Positions 22,701 through 33,650 are shown, counted from the first letter of the stretch. The stretch is DNA of 64,000 nt from Ypsolopha sequella (GCA_934047225.1 OW203992.1:17659501-17723500), one strand, 5' to 3'. Numbers and translations are program-made. The notes: generated from the sequence alone by a model not told the origin.

Positions 22701-25700
22701 CCTTCACCACGGATTAGTCCGTTGCGTCACAAAGCTCCCTTCGACTATGGCACGTAACCAAAGGCGGAAAACGTATTCATGCAAAAGAAACAGATGTCGT
22801 GAGTGTTCATTTTTGTTATGTACCAACAAAGCTGATGTGATTCACCGCCTCACCATAGACAATAAATGGCCGAAAATATATTAAAATGTAACCTCCTTGC
22901 AATTTCATATTAAAACTCTTGGGTATAAGATAGGTATAAAAACCTCATTGATGCATGACTGTACGGAATAAGTTCCTTTTGCTTTGCCTTCCAACTTAGT
23001 GTAACTCATGGCCGAATACCATGGTGTAACTGTACTTTTATAACAGAAAAATGTGTTTAAAAGCATTAATTTGTCAAGAAAACTGTACCTTTATTGAATG
23101 TTTTTTTTCTGTATAAGAGACGTTCGTAAAAAAAATTGTCATTCATTATGCAATATTTTTGAGTTCATAATCAGGATTTAGTGTATATATAATTTATAAA
23201 GACACCTTAATTCTCAATTCTTTTAAAGTCTCAAGAAAACTACGAATATTATTGTTCACTGAAATGCACAAATTGTGATTATTTTTGATTGATTTTAGAC
23301 CAAAACGTACACTGGTAGGAGCAGCTACTTACTAGTACTTAGTAGGTTAGTCGGAGCAGTGGAAGATCTGTGTATAATTAAAAAAGCATTTTACGGGGTT
23401 ATGTTCACCTCTAGACCAAGGGCAGATCCAGGATTTGATCTATACCTTAAATATATAGGTGTACCTATGCTCTGTAAAAGTACAAATGAATCGAGTTGGA
23501 TAGTCAAGTCAAATCTATGGAATTCCTGGCTGTTTGGGGGAAACATGGCCCCCATGCTCCATCCCCCTTGTATCCGCCAATGTCGTAGGCTCAAGTTATA
23601 ATGTAATAATGCAAGTAAAACGAGGATGTACGAGTATTGACTTGACTGTTTCAAAGATAGTCCACATTTGGGAAACACTTCTGACTAGTGCTGACTTCCC
23701 CTCGCGGATAAATTGTCGAGTCTATACGTGTATGCTGTATGCTTGTAATATTATTAAAACCAGAATCTGAATATTGTGATTTTTTTTTATTAATTTCTAT
23801 TTTCCGGGAACAATCGTTTTTCAATTAATAAATTCGAGGATATTCTACGGTCGCTCCTCCAGCCTCCACAAAGCTATAGGTAGAATCCGCATTCTCTGAA
23901 AAATTTACAAAGATGACAGATTTTTACGAAAGGCAATATATATTTTTATTATTAGTTTTTTATTTAGATTGTTCATAATAAATTCTTAGTACCTATATAA
24001 ACTACAAAATCTTTGCAACGTTTTTTAACAGCTAGAAGATGTTTTCTATGAATTCACAGTCAAGCATCAATCGAAAGTTGATATTAAAATAAAATTGAAT
24101 AATGTAAAATGTATTCACTATTAATGTTTTACAATTCGTTACAAAACGCATGTCGTTATAACTTAAATTAACTCAATTTTTTCATAAAACAAATTATTAA
24201 GTAGGAGTGAAAATACGAGAGCGATGAAACGTTTTCTGACGAGTGTGAGTTTGCGGCACGAGCCGAAGGCGAGTGCTGCAATCACACGAGTCGAGAAAAA
24301 GTTTCTCGCACGAGTTTCGTATAATTTTTTATGGCACAAGTGCGGAAAATGCCGTGCGCGTGCGTAAAGCGGTCATTTTACGCACAGTGTGCTATAAACA
24401 TAATTGGCTCAGTAAGCAGGTTGTTGTGATATAACATGCTAAAAGTTAGGACGGAATTTTTGAATATAATGAACTGAAAATCACTTGTATTATCCTACAA
24501 ATGTTTGTAGGTATTATTAATTTCTTGACCGGTTTTGCCTTTTTGGCATTTTCAGTATCAACATTCTAGCATAGAACTACCAAAAATTATCTCTTTTGTA
24601 TTTTTCTACGCTAACAGGCAAACAAAATGTCTCAAGAATCTGGTATTTACCAGTCTGTAAAAGTTTGCATATTCACAATGACAGTTGATACATGAAATTG
24701 TTATTTCTTACTCTTAAGTCATCATGGTATTATATATGTATGCCTCCATAGTAAAGTTTCATATGAGTAGACATTAAACTTTATACAAATTATTCATATG
24801 TTTATGTTTTTATAGTTTACGCCAAAATCCCAATTTTCGTAGAACTTCGTAGAGCGTATCATAGCCGAGAAACTACGAAATAATATTTTTTTAAAAACAA
24901 ATCTCTTGACCTTTTCAAAATTAAATGTTTCTATCCAAAATTGAATTCAATTTTTATAATATATCAAAAAACAAAAAAATTTAATGGCCTACATCTTTTC
25001 GTAGCGAATCATCGTAGCAATATTTGGTAACGCTTTTTATCAAATTAAACCAATATTTTAAATTGTTCCTTACAACTGTAAGTATTCAACAATACCATGT
25101 TTTTGTAAAAATGTACTCGAAAATCGATCATCTACTTACATATTTTCATGGATATAGGCTCAACTCTTTTATTGATATTAATGGATGCCAAACCTTCATT
25201 TTAATACCATATAATACTATTTTTATTTTTACAAATGAAAGTACTTAAAAAATATATTTTACAGAAATGAATACTCGTCTTTTATACATATATATATATT
25301 TTATATATTCACTAAAGAACTCATGGACATTTCCTAAACTAAGCGACACAATCTACCCACACTCGAAAGTCGACGCGGCGTCTTTTCTTGATGCAACATT
25401 TTTAAGGTGCTACGGAAAAAAATATCGACACTTTAAGAACTTGCATATTTACTTCAGTAAATGATGTATTACTTTGATAAAATAGTATATTATTTTTGGA
25501 ATCTTTTCCTAGAGATCTGTTAAAACAGAAACGCGATTGGAGAAATTCGGCTCGATAAAAATATTTATTGAAATGAGGTCTTTTTCGACACCAATTCTTT
25601 TGGTTTGACAATTTAGAATGACATATGGACCGCAATTATATTTTATTAGATGGGTTTTAACGGTATTTAGGACCTGTTTAAACGAAATTTTTATAGCAAC

Positions 25701-28700
25701 TTTATTACATTTTATATTAACAAAAAAACGACATGTTGCTACTTTTCTACGAATCCGTCCCTCTCGCACTGACTATTTTTTCGCATATAGAGTAACAGGG
25801 ACGCTAAAACTTCTACATATCGCCTTAATCAAAATTATCAATAATCATGTTGATTATTGGAAAGATGAATTTTAAAGTCCCACGTAGAGTAACCTCGCGT
25901 TCTGTTACATTGTTTTATATTATTTTTAGTTTTGGTTCAACTAACTACTCCAAAAACACCTTCTTCAGGCGGGAAAAACTTAAAGACGTGGATTTTTTGC
26001 AACCCCTCTAAATACTTTTTAGTAGATACAAGGGAGGTAAGTCATTCATCAATTACACCCGAGTGCAATACTCTACTTTTCATCACTAATGCGAGGAAAT
26101 AAAAATCAACTTACAAAACAGCCTGCGTTTGCCTGAGTTTTATGGATTCAGTAAGAATTCACTTGAATATTTTTTTTCATGCCATTTACTTGTTAGCCAG
26201 TGCGATCGTTTTAAAAAGAAAACCAATTTATTCTGCCACTTTTAAGCGTCTTGCCGGGGTCTTGCCTCAAATATGAGGTCTTGTCCCAAAAAACAAATAA
26301 AGGCCTCGTTCGATTTTCAAATTTACTTCGTCCCTAGGGTTGTAATTCGCATTTACCTCCTGCATATCGAGTTAAATACAACTTGTTTTCAGAGCATTAG
26401 TGTTGAAAAAAAATAAAACAAGCTCAATATTACTAGAGTATTACAATTAAATTAGAAATAATGTTTTGATATAGTTTGAATGATGTAGAATAATATTTAG
26501 GGACCTTCTTATCTATGCTACATTTAAGATAATTTTTTAAAGTAATATTTAAAATAACTGTCTGTGTCCTAAATAAATCTAAATTAAAAAATATACCTAT
26601 ATGCTCGTAAATACTCGTAGGTGTAAATTTAATATGCCCCCTACATTATGCTACGGCTTTACATACCGTTTATTATGTTTGTGTATTAATACTTGGTAAA
26701 AATTCAGGGTCATACTTAAAATAGGAAAATGATATAGAGAATGTGTTTTAGCCTTCAATGTTAATTCAACCACAAATAAAATAATATGCCGAAGTCAAAA
26801 ATTTCAATTATTATTGATGATGTTTTATTCATAATTAATCACATTAAAACTACAATCATTTTGATAGTACCTAGGTCATACTAAACACCTCGCTAACAAA
26901 AGCTTGACTGTTTTGTTTATCGTCTAATAATTCTGAAATTAATGGTTCTTGTCATAATAGAACTTGCAAATGCCACTGATTTCATAACCTCCCTAGGGAC
27001 ACATAGTGAGTTCGCCCCAAAAAAATTCAACAAAACCCGCTATATCAAACTAACCCTTAATCTGATTACCTAGAGCTTGAATTCCTTAGCCATCTGAAAT
27101 GTTCTAGTGATAAGTATATGCAAGATGTATAGATAGAATTAAATTTTCGGGGCGTGGTGAATCAAACACCGTGACGCGATGTATTCAAAGCGCTAATATT
27201 TTGTAGGTAAAACTGCAGTATAAATTAGAAGACCTTTCCTTCTCATCGTCACTAGTAGTCGAACGATGGTAGAGTTTGTCAGACGAAAAATAACGGTCTA
27301 TCGATTGTGCTTGTGGTGAAGGAGGAATCAAAGTATGTTCGCGGAGGGTAAATATAAATGATGCATGGCCAGTATAGCGTGATAGTTCAAACGTAACGTC
27401 GATTCATATCCAGTCGACTCCTGGCGCATTAGAGCTCGTGCGGCTATTCGATCAGGTGGCTTGTTACGAGCTGGGTAATGGTGTTGTAATTATCGATAAA
27501 GTTGTCAATGTGTGTATCTACGAGATTTTGTAGAACTAATTACATCTTCAAAATTAAACCTGTACTTATGTAATTTTATTGTTTGTTACAGGGCCGAGCG
27601 CCTCTGAGCCGCGCTCGCCAAGCGCTTTTTCGTCTAACTCCTCCAGCATGCTACTGCTGCAGACACAGGTAAAATACTATAGATATTATACTTGAATTAA
27701 TTTGTAAGTTGAATCACTTTTTAAAACAAGTGTATGCAAGTAGTTGTCACAGTGGTTGCCCTTGTTTGGACCCCAATTATGACATCGGAAGGCGCGGCTA
27801 CCGATAGGCGGCAACGAGCCTAGCGTGCTATTGGCGCACTCAGCCGCCCCTGCCGGCACCTCCACCGCCTCCCGACCCACTTTATCACTGGTTCTTATCG
27901 ATCCTTATTTCTTTTGCAGAGCAACTACGGATCGTCTTTTACTGATCTACTGTCGCCGCAGTATCACGAAGATTCAACAGAAATCTTAGAGGAAAATCTA
28001 GACCCGTTTCCGGACGTCGAGTTTCATGCACCCATTCCACTGGAAGTAAAATCTCACAGAACCACCCCTGTCAGTGAGAGCTCGTCTCCTACGTTAGCCC
28101 CAGCCTTGCCTAGTTTTGAAGAAACCTACTCAGTTCGATATCCTAAACAAGAGATGGCAGAGTTCGGCATAAAAATGGACGAAGACTGCTACAACGTTAG
28201 CGCGTATTCCCATCAAGGCCACGCATCTACGCAATTACTATATCAGTACCATCAGCCAACAATTCCGTATGTACCGTCAAACTACTACGCGTCAGCGCAA
28301 CCATGCAGTCCAACGTTTGACACAGGCGGGACGACACACAACCAAGAAGCGTATTCGCTGCCACCGTTTCCGAGTTCTATCGAGCTGCACGTATCTACCG
28401 ACCAGAGCAATAGACAGCGGCGGGCATCCCTGCCGGTGCAGAGGTCAGAGTCAACCAGTTCCAACGACAGCCCTAAGCTTCATGGCAGCAGAATCCACTG
28501 TATGCAAGCGTCTACCCCCAGCTCTGCGGCTAGCTCGCCCGGTGGCTTGCCTCCTGAAAGTGCTGGAGGACCACGCACAGCGCCCGCTCCACCTTCGCCC
28601 AGCCAACTATGTGCCGTCTGTGGTGACACTGCAGCGTGCCAACATTACGGTGTTAGAACTTGCGAAGGTTGTAAAGGATTTTTCAAAAGAACTGTACAAA

Positions 28701-29770
28701 AAGGATCGAAATATGTCTGCTTAGCTGAAAAATCATGTCCGGTCGATAAGAGGAGACGGAACAGATGTCAATTTTGTCGGTTCCAAAAATGTTTAAATGT
28801 CGGTATGGTTAAAGAGGTAGTGAGAACAGATTCACTAAAAGGAAGGCGTGGCCGACTTCCATCGAAGCCAAAATGTCCACAAGAATCGCCTCCCAGTCCA
28901 CCTATATCGCTGATCACGGCCCTTGTCCGAGCTCACGTAGACACTTCGCCAGATTTCACCAACCTCGACTATTCGCAGTATCGAGAACCGAATCCGATGG
29001 AGGCATCCATATCCGAGGCGGAAGTTATTCAGCAGTTTTATTCGCTGGTGACGACATCTATTGACGTGATCAAGGTGTTTGCGGAGAAGGTGCCCGGCTA
29101 CTCAGAGCTATGTCCTGAGGACCGCGAACAGCTGTTCGCATCGGCGCGGCTCGAGTTGTTCGTACTGCGGCTCGCGTACCGCACGCGACCCGAGGACACC
29201 AAGCTCACCTTCTGCAACGGCATGGTGCTTGACAAGCGACAGTGCCAGCGCTCCTTCGGTGAATGGTTGCATGCTGTGCTCGACTTCAGCAACACTCTGC
29301 ACGCCATGGACATTGACATATCAACGTTTGCCTGTCTCTGTGCTCTGACTTTGATAACAGGTAGCTAAACTATAAATTATACGAGATTGTTGAATATGTG
29401 CTTATTTAATTCAATTCAAATTCAATTCAATTCAAATTCAAATTATTAAACACAATCAAGTTAATACAAAAAAACTGAAACAATGATAACATTTTCTTTT
29501 CTTTTGTTTAAAGAACGGCATGGGCTGAAAGAGCCGCACCGCGTGGAGCAGCTGCAGATGAAGATCATCGGGTGTCTGCGCGCGCACATGCCGACAGGCG
29601 GCGCGGGCGCACCGGGTGCGCCACACTTCAGCCGCGTGCTGGGCGCGCTGCCTGAGCTGCGTTCGCTGTCGGTGCAGGGTCTGCAGCGGATTTTCTACCT
29701 GAAGCTCGAGGACCTGGTGCCAGCGCCACCGCTCATCGAGAACATGTTCCGTGCCAGCCTGCCCTTCTAA
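10658..29770 (+). CDS. Hr38: Nuclear hormone receptor HR38 (NR4A orphan receptor), four exons
   Basis: Joined exons 10658-10757, 27592-27668, 27920-29360 and 29514-29770 give 624 aa with clean GT-AG introns and matching phases (1, 0, 1). NR4A receptors are ligand-independent, immediate-early transcription factors. They bind NBRE-type sites as monomers and, in insects, can pair with USP and modulate ecdysone responses. Residues 1-289 are a Ser/Pro/Tyr-rich activation region. The DNA-binding domain has zinc cysteines at 290, 293, 307, 310, 326, 332, 342 and 345, with P-box CEGCKG, followed by the NR4A A-box RGRLPSK. The ligand-binding domain runs from about 388 to the C-terminal SLPF, with TERHGLKEP across the last junction. 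The start ATG at 10658 is overlapped by a short upstream ORF. An in-frame ATG at residue 53 (27648) could start a 572-aa isoform. Family identity is very secure; the first exon is inferred from phase and an open frame. Confidence 0.93.
11593..12056 (+). repeat. Dispersed repeat E, copy 1, interrupted by a 155-bp insertion
   Basis: Matches 42739-43033 (blocks CAATGAGC...TCCTACAT, ATCTCAAAAAATACGAA, GCTAACTTCGGTAATAA, ATATACTGATATTTCAC). Here the repeat is split by 11637-11791, flanked by the 14-bp direct repeat TATAAAAATTAATT at 11623-11636 and 11792-11805. The copy at 42739 is continuous across the same point. Confidence 0.65.
11637..11791. mobile_element. 155-bp insertion with 14-bp direct repeat flanks
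   Basis: The first about 100 bp form an imperfect hairpin (AGAAAAACAGTTAAATAAAA against its complement ending near 11736). The interior has GGCCCGAAATATATCTCAC, which also appears near 16180 and 58105. Direct repeats of 14 bp suggest target-site duplication, longer than usual for DNA transposons. Confidence 0.5.
12178..12548 (+). repeat. Dispersed repeat, interrupted copy (partner 1545-1725)
   Basis: The outer parts match 1545-1725. Between GCAATCTTAA and CAAGCAAGAAAG an extra segment of about 170 bp lies at roughly 12301-12475, with TTAA at both borders. The insert carries inverted repeats of about 41 bp (core CCATTTGTAAATCATAGATA on each arm). Confidence 0.6.
14540..14720. promoter_or_regulatory. 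Candidate Hr38 intronic regulatory island 1
   Basis: A perfect CRE TGACGTCA lies at 14637-14644 and CGACGTCA at 14551-14558, in sequence richer in GC than its surroundings. Short open frames there look non-coding. Function is inferred only. Confidence 0.4.
15294..15704 (+). repeat. Dispersed repeat F, copy 1
   Basis: About 410 bp, closely similar to 17471-17893 in the same orientation. Shared blocks: AATAAAAATAT near the start, GGAGGAGCGTGTTAGGTTTA, AATTATTCAACTCAACTCAA, and TTTTTATTCGCCCACAGTCT. GGGCGAATAAAAAT at the left and ATTTTTATTCGCCC at the right are complementary. Confidence 0.7.
16780..16925. promoter_or_regulatory. GC-rich island with CREs in Hr38 intron 1
   Basis: A sharp GC island in AT-rich intron, with CCGCCGCCGCCGCC, perfect CRE TGACGTCA at 16849-16856 and TTACGTCA at 16867-16874, both followed by CG. 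A TATAAG-like motif lies upstream near 16760. It could be an enhancer or an alternative promoter; the sequence alone does not decide. Confidence 0.45.
17471..17893 (+). repeat. Dispersed repeat F, copy 2
   Basis: Second copy of the 15294-15704 sequence, 2.2 kb downstream in the same orientation, with extra GAGCGAAGCGAG-like sequence in the middle. Confidence 0.7.
18651..19206. mobile_element. MITE with about 35-bp inverted ends
   Basis: The left end contains TTTCGCCAAACATGCTATCG and the right end its near complement (GCTAAAGCATGTTTGGCGGA). Length is about 555 bp. No open frame of note; the interior is AT-rich. Confidence 0.7.
19756..19914. mobile_element. Palindromic MITE, first of two adjacent
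   Basis: Ends GTGTCGATTCGGCGCAACAC and GTGTTGCGCCGAATCAACAC are inverted repeats. The inner arms share AGACAGAACGCTCAAA (right) with its complement (left). About 159 bp. Confidence 0.75.
19919..20070. mobile_element. Palindromic MITE, second of two adjacent
   Basis: Left arm AAAATCACTTGTACTATCCC; the right arm is its complement, ending near 20070. The centre has complementary GGAACTTCCTGACCGGTTTC and its partner. It begins only a few bases after the previous palindrome. A related half-copy lies near 24476-24545. Confidence 0.75.
20836..21165 (+). repeat. Dispersed repeat G, copy 1 (partner 59107-59490)
   Basis: Shared with 59107-59490: TAGTAGTTTATGCTACAAGG, GAATGCATAGTGTGAGGAAA (with one variant base), GGCTCAAAAGGACTGTATCC, AAGTGGGCCTTTACGAGCAC. 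The 59-kb copy carries extra short segments. No coding capacity is recognised. Confidence 0.75.
21541..21650. promoter_or_regulatory. Paired CRE island in Hr38 intron 1
   Basis: Two perfect CREs, TGACGTCA at 21561-21568 and 21577-21584, start 16 bp apart in a GC-rich stretch. Function is inferred from the motif and from the Hr38 context. Confidence 0.5.
21811..22174. mobile_element. MITE of about 364 bp
   Basis: Ends GGTGCTCAAACAGAAATC (left) and its near complement ending GTTTGAGCACC (22174). The inner arms are also complementary: GGCAGCCACTCTATAAA near 21871 against the block ending GGCTGCC near 22112. Confidence 0.7.
22500..22665. promoter_or_regulatory. CRE cluster and GCGCCATCTA motif in Hr38 intron 1
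   Basis: TGACGTGA at 22520-22527, TGACGTCT at 22537-22544 and a perfect TGACGTCA at 22595-22602. About 50 bp further, GCGCCATCTATTGGC resembles the insect CTCF core (AGATGGCGC on the other strand). An enhancer with a nearby insulator-like site is one possible reading; unproven. Confidence 0.4.
22890..27180. other. Intron sequence without recognised genes
   Basis: Mostly AT-rich. Weak items: an inverted-end element at about 23420-23583 (GGCAGATCCAGG against its partner near CCTTGTATCCGCC), a GAGTG/CGAGTC-rich stretch at 24230-24330, and a half-copy of the 19919 palindrome at 24476-24545. No exon was recognised. Confidence 0.45.
27215..27360 (+). promoter_or_regulatory. Candidate alternative Hr38 promoter
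   Basis: TATAAA at 27219-27224 lies 32 bp upstream of an initiator-like TCACTAG with A at 27251. A donor-like GAGGGTAAAT lies near 27346, so a short non-coding first exon could splice to 27592 or 27920. A transcript from here would start translation at the exon 2 ATG (27648) and give MLLLQTQ. Inference only. Confidence 0.35.
27592..27668 (+). CDS. Hr38: Hr38 coding exon 2
   Basis: A 77-nt exon between acceptor TTGTTACAG and donor GTAAAA. It encodes a Ser/Pro-rich run then MLLLQTQ and ends in phase 0. The internal ATG at 27648 is a plausible alternative start if transcription begins near 27251. Confidence 0.8.
27920..29360 (+). CDS. Hr38: Hr38 coding exon 3 (activation region, DNA-binding domain, first part of ligand-binding domain)
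   Basis: The exon starts after acceptor CTTTTGCAG with [14 protein letters not shown] and ends at ACAG before GTAGCT, phase 1. It carries all eight zinc-ligand cysteines and the NR4A hallmark [12 protein letters not shown]. Reading on past the donor gives only GS and a stop. The opposite-strand and shifted open frames over this exon are shadows of its high-GC codon usage. Confidence 0.95.
29514..29770 (+). CDS. Hr38: Hr38 coding exon 4 (end of ligand-binding domain)
   Basis: Acceptor TTTAAAG, then [20 protein letters not shown] (first codon split with exon 3) to MFRASLPF and a TAA stop at 29768-29770. It is strongly GC-rich in the third codon position. Introns 2 and 3 are short (251 and 153 bp). 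Confidence 0.93.
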
Positions 29771-29915
29771 GCGCCCCGCCCGCCCCGAGCCCCCGCCCCC
29801 GCAGGTGCTCATCCCCCGAGGACCACGCCCGCCTTCGTACCGTTCTCTATTGTCTTTAGTTAGAGCCGACTCCGTTATTTTTATAAGTGTTTAGAATAAA
29901 ATATTTTTCTAGGAA
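29771..29915 (+). terminator. Hr38 proximal 3' UTR with poly(A) signal
   Basis: AATAAA at 29895-29900 lies 125 bp after the stop codon. Longer 3' UTRs are possible because further AATAAA motifs follow downstream. Confidence 0.6.
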
Positions 29916-29925
29916 CTAGGTGGAC

Positions 29926-32313
29926 GCTTCATAGAATTCGATCTCCTACGGAATCGGTTTGTGCTACTGTGAGTATTGATGAATTTATAAGAAGAGAAGA
30001 CAATGATAGGAAATTAAGTAATAAACTAATGTTATAAGTTTAATTTATTGTAATTGTTAGTCGTATTTTGGTGTGATTCTGTTTTATACGTATTTTGAAG
30101 TCTTTGCATTTGAGTTACCGCTCGTGATCGATGGCATCTTGTCGTACAAATATTCCTATGTTATTTACTTACGTTATGCATTATATACGTAGATAAAATA
30201 TCTAGTCAAAAGACTTAGAAACGTTACATTATTGGCTCGTGAACACCGAGCTTTTATAGTTAATTTTATGTAGATAGTAAGTTTTATTTGTGTCGGATAC
30301 AGTCGATTGGAGAGTCGAAGTTCGACTCAGATTAGGTAGCATACCTGCCTACAGACCTATTTAAAAATGTCACACAAGGTCGATGTCTCTAAACAAATAA
30401 TACTACTTAATTATTGTTGGAAGTTACCTTCTATTTTTAAATTATTTATACTGTAATTTTAGAAGCTAGAACGTTAATGTAATTTGTTACAGTAATTAAT
30501 TAAAGCCAGAGAAAAAGTTCAGCATCATTAATGTTCTCGAGACTCCTATAAAATTCCTAACTACGTGTCTTAAAGAGTACCTTTCTAGATAGCATAGAGA
30601 TTTCGTTGAACTTACGTTTTATAAAAATGTTTGTAAACGAGAAATGTTGTTGATACTGTGTACTACACCGATGTAGGGAGTAGAGTTGAATCAGCACCCT
30701 TAATTATTAAGCGTATATAGGTAAATGTTCGCATATGCGAAGTAAAGAATGAACTTAACATATGAAAAAGTGATACTTAAATCTAACTTAACTCTATTTC
30801 AATATTTACAACAAACAGTATTTTTGTGACAAATAAAATCGTAATATAATTAAAGAGTTATAAACTTGCCGGACCAGTTCTGAAGATTTATGTAGGTATA
30901 AGAAATTCAAAATTTAACGTAAAAAATAGAGATAAATGACTGGTAAAATTAAAAAGAATCGCGTCGCCTAGAGGCTGCAACATGAATAACGAAAAACCTT
31001 CGTTGACGGTAGAGCAACTCACCAAGTAACCAACTTATTTACATTCTTATTACATACTTATAGATATGTAGGTAATAAACCAATTGTTGTTGCTTTCTTA
31101 CTTTTCGTACTTTATATAAATCGTGATTGACTAGCTCGTAATTTTGGAAAGAATACCTTTTTATAGATTTATGGACGAGTCTTTGGAAAAGGCGAAAATT
31201 TTGGATCTCTACCTAAATACCTACTTTGCTTAGTGAAAAAACATGTGTTTTAAAACATATTTTATCATGCTGGACTTTTTACTCTAAATACACAGCTCCT
31301 TTAAGAAAATAAGTTAATTTAATAGCTTTGTAAGTGTCCACGAGAGCATATCATTTCTTGTTACTTTAACTGATAGACCTGACAAAAGTTGAGTGGCGTA
31401 TCTTTTGATTATTCTTCATAATGTACCTAAAAGTCTTGGTTGTGCTTCACCTATTGTTACCCAGAGATATTACTTATATTAAGCAGGTTATGTTAACATT
31501 TAGCTAATAATACGGGATTGTCACTGTAAGTTTAATGTGCGTTGCACTGTTTGCTCTGGCTCATAGCGGAGAAGACAGAATGCATGAAATTTTGAAATCT
31601 CATTTGACTTGTGCACACAGAAAAAACTAAAATTAGCACTGAATTATCCGTCTAATAAAATAATGCACATTACAGCTGTAAGTACTTTCTGTAATACTTA
31701 AATATTTAATATTTTTTTCGTGTCAATAATTAAGAAATCAATCTACATCTCCATTGTGTTACAATAAACAGCTATACCTACTTTCGTCCTTAATACTCTA
31801 ATGCATTTGTTTTGTTTACAATAAAATAGTTCGATGTGCTTTTGTTATTATACAAAGTTATTTTTCTCTGTAAATATTCCAAAAGAAATATACCGCCGCG
31901 AAAGCGTCAATTCAATACTTTCTTTTTTTCTTTCCATGTCCCAAAAGTTATTAAATGAAACATACACCAAAAACTCCCTATAAAAACTATAAAACTCTCC
32001 TCAGGGATGTCTAGAGATGGTCAATTGAATTTAACAATCAGCTCTACGTCACCATATTCTTGTGGAAAATTTTGACTCCCGCTAAAAGCAAAAGAAAAAG
32101 ATACATCCCATCAAAAACATTTCATGTAAACTATCGCCAAGACACAAGCTCAAAACCCTTTTACTGTTAAAAAGTTATCAGATCTTATGTAGAGCCAAGC
32201 CCATAACTCTACAAGGTCTAACTCTACAAGCCCTAATTCTACAAACCCTACATCTTGATCATAAAGTATGGCTACTTGGTTAAATAGCTTTTTAAGTATG
32301 GTTAAATAGCTTT
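29926..32313. other. Hr38 downstream flank
   Basis: AT-rich with several AATAAA motifs and no recognised gene or clear inverted repeat. Part may be extended 3' UTR. Confidence 0.4.
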
Positions 32314-32636
32314 GCACAAAGTGCATAACTTAACTTTGTTTCTCTTGTTTATAATATATTTGAAAAGCATTTTGGTATGTGGCATTTGACGCCAATAGTT
32401 CAGTATTAGTAAGGTTTATAAAGCAAGAGCTTGAAATTGCAGTATACACAATTAGTAAAAATGCTGTTTTAACTTTGTTTAGACCAAATCATAACTAATT
32501 GTGCATTAAATTTCAAACTCATGCTTTATAAACCTCAGTAATACTGAACTATTGGCGTCAACTGCCTCATACCAAAATCTTTTTAAATTTTCAACATCTA
32601 GCCAAGAAATACAAAGTTAAGTTATGCACTTTGCGC
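32314..32636. mobile_element. MITE with long inverted arms
   Basis: The left arm starts CACAAAGTGCATAACTTAAC; the complement ends near 32636. Further inside, GACGCCAATAGTTCAGTATT and its partner ACTGAACTATTGGCGTCA extend the pairing. About 323 bp. Confidence 0.7.
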
Positions 32637-32911
32637 TAAGTGACTGAAGTTTAACCTTGGATGCAGACCAAGCTTTGGTTGGTATAGCTAAGTTCATAAC
32701 TGAGACTTCACAGCAACGAACTCTTACTACGAAATTCACAAGACTACACTGACCAACTCGGGGATCGGCTTATACAAGTAAAGGGGCAAAATTTAATAAT
32801 TTTGGTATAAAATAATTGGATTATAGATAAAATATATGGGTTGTCGTGTTTATTAATCGAGTCATCGGTAGTCATCGTCACTCACTATAATAAATATATA
32901 AATATATCGTG

Positions 32912-33127
32912 CATGAATCCCCGAGGGGGTGTCAAATGTGTTCCCGAGTGTGAACTGTGAAATACATGTCACAGTCCACACTCGGTACACCCGCGTTTAA
33001 CAGAACGATTATTACATCCCAACATGATGGGTGCGTGAGCCCTATCGCCGTTCTTCGGGCACTAAAAAACGCTTTTTTGGGCACGCAGGTTTCTTCAGAA
33101 TGTTTTCTTTCACCGTTCAGCAAGGTA
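32912..33127 (+). repeat. Dispersed repeat, copy 2 (partner 7495-7695)
   Basis: Contains CCCGAGGGGGTGTCA, GAGTGTGAACTGTGAAATAC and GAGCCCTATCGCCGTTCTTC in the order seen at 7495-7695. Confidence 0.6.
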
Positions 33128-33239
33128 AAATTAATAAACCCGGCAAATATTTAAGGGAAGTAAGAACGATTAGGTTAGCTTAAAATAATGATAGATGATT
33201 GAAATAAACTATATACATACACCCTTAACGTATGACGAA

Positions 33240-33650
33240 GGACGTATGCTGACCAAATTAGCGACATACTGAAGAAGGGCCATGTCAAAAGTACCCGGAA
33301 TAGAAGAGCAAGTATGACTAGATTGATGGATGTGGAAGAGGCGAAAGAGCTGTGTCTGGATCGTAGCAGCAGTGTTGCCATCTTAGCTACTTTGTAGCTA
33401 GATCAAGCAACTTTTAGGGTCATTTAGCTACTAAAATGTTTGGAAGTTTCATACATTTGGCTACTTTTTGAGGACTGGAGTTCCATACATTCAGCTACTT
33501 TTGGTGGTAAAATTGACCAATCTGGCTACTTTTTGAGCTATATTTAGCTACAAACGCTTGGCCGTAGATGGCAACACTGCGTAGCAGATGGACATCTGTA
33601 TTCTCTGCCTACCCCTCTGGGAGACAGGCGTGAGTATATGTATGTATGTA
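33240..33650 (+). mobile_element. RTE-like LINE C-terminal fragment, split by a hAT-type MITE
   Basis: The frame from 33251 reads DQISDILKKGHVKSTRNRRA, then SMTRLMDVEEAKELCLDRS, is cut after AG (33369), and resumes at 33588 with R WTSVFSAYPSGRQA and TGA at 33631-33633. Removing 33370-33587 restores the frame. A short ATGT tail follows, as is common in RTE elements. The fragment at 9685-9790 is the uninterrupted relative. Confidence 0.7.
33370..33579. mobile_element. hAT-type MITE, 210 bp, with 8-bp target duplication
   Basis: Perfect 14-bp inverted ends CAGTGTTGCCATCT. It is flanked by the 8-bp direct repeat CGTAGCAG at 33362-33369 and 33580-33587. An 8-bp duplication is the hallmark of hAT transposition. 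The interior repeats the motif TTTAGCTAC or TGGCTAC several times. No coding capacity. Confidence 0.85.

Larger units (their letters stand above)
10758..27591 (+). other. Hr38 intron 1 (16.8 kb)
   Basis: AT-rich intron containing GC-rich islands with CREs (14540-14720, 16780-16920, 21541-21650, 22500-22660) and many repeats: 11593-12056, 12178-12548, 15294-15704 with 17471-17893, 18651-19206, 19756-20070, 20836-21165 and 21811-22174. Stretches 12550-14500 and 22890-27180 hold nothing that I can name beyond short or weak repeats. No internal gene was seen. Confidence 0.6.

Noticed and set aside
28269..29348. Alternative-frame and antisense open frames over Hr38 exon 3
   Set aside because: They overlap conserved NR4A coding sequence and have no domain of their own; shadow frames.
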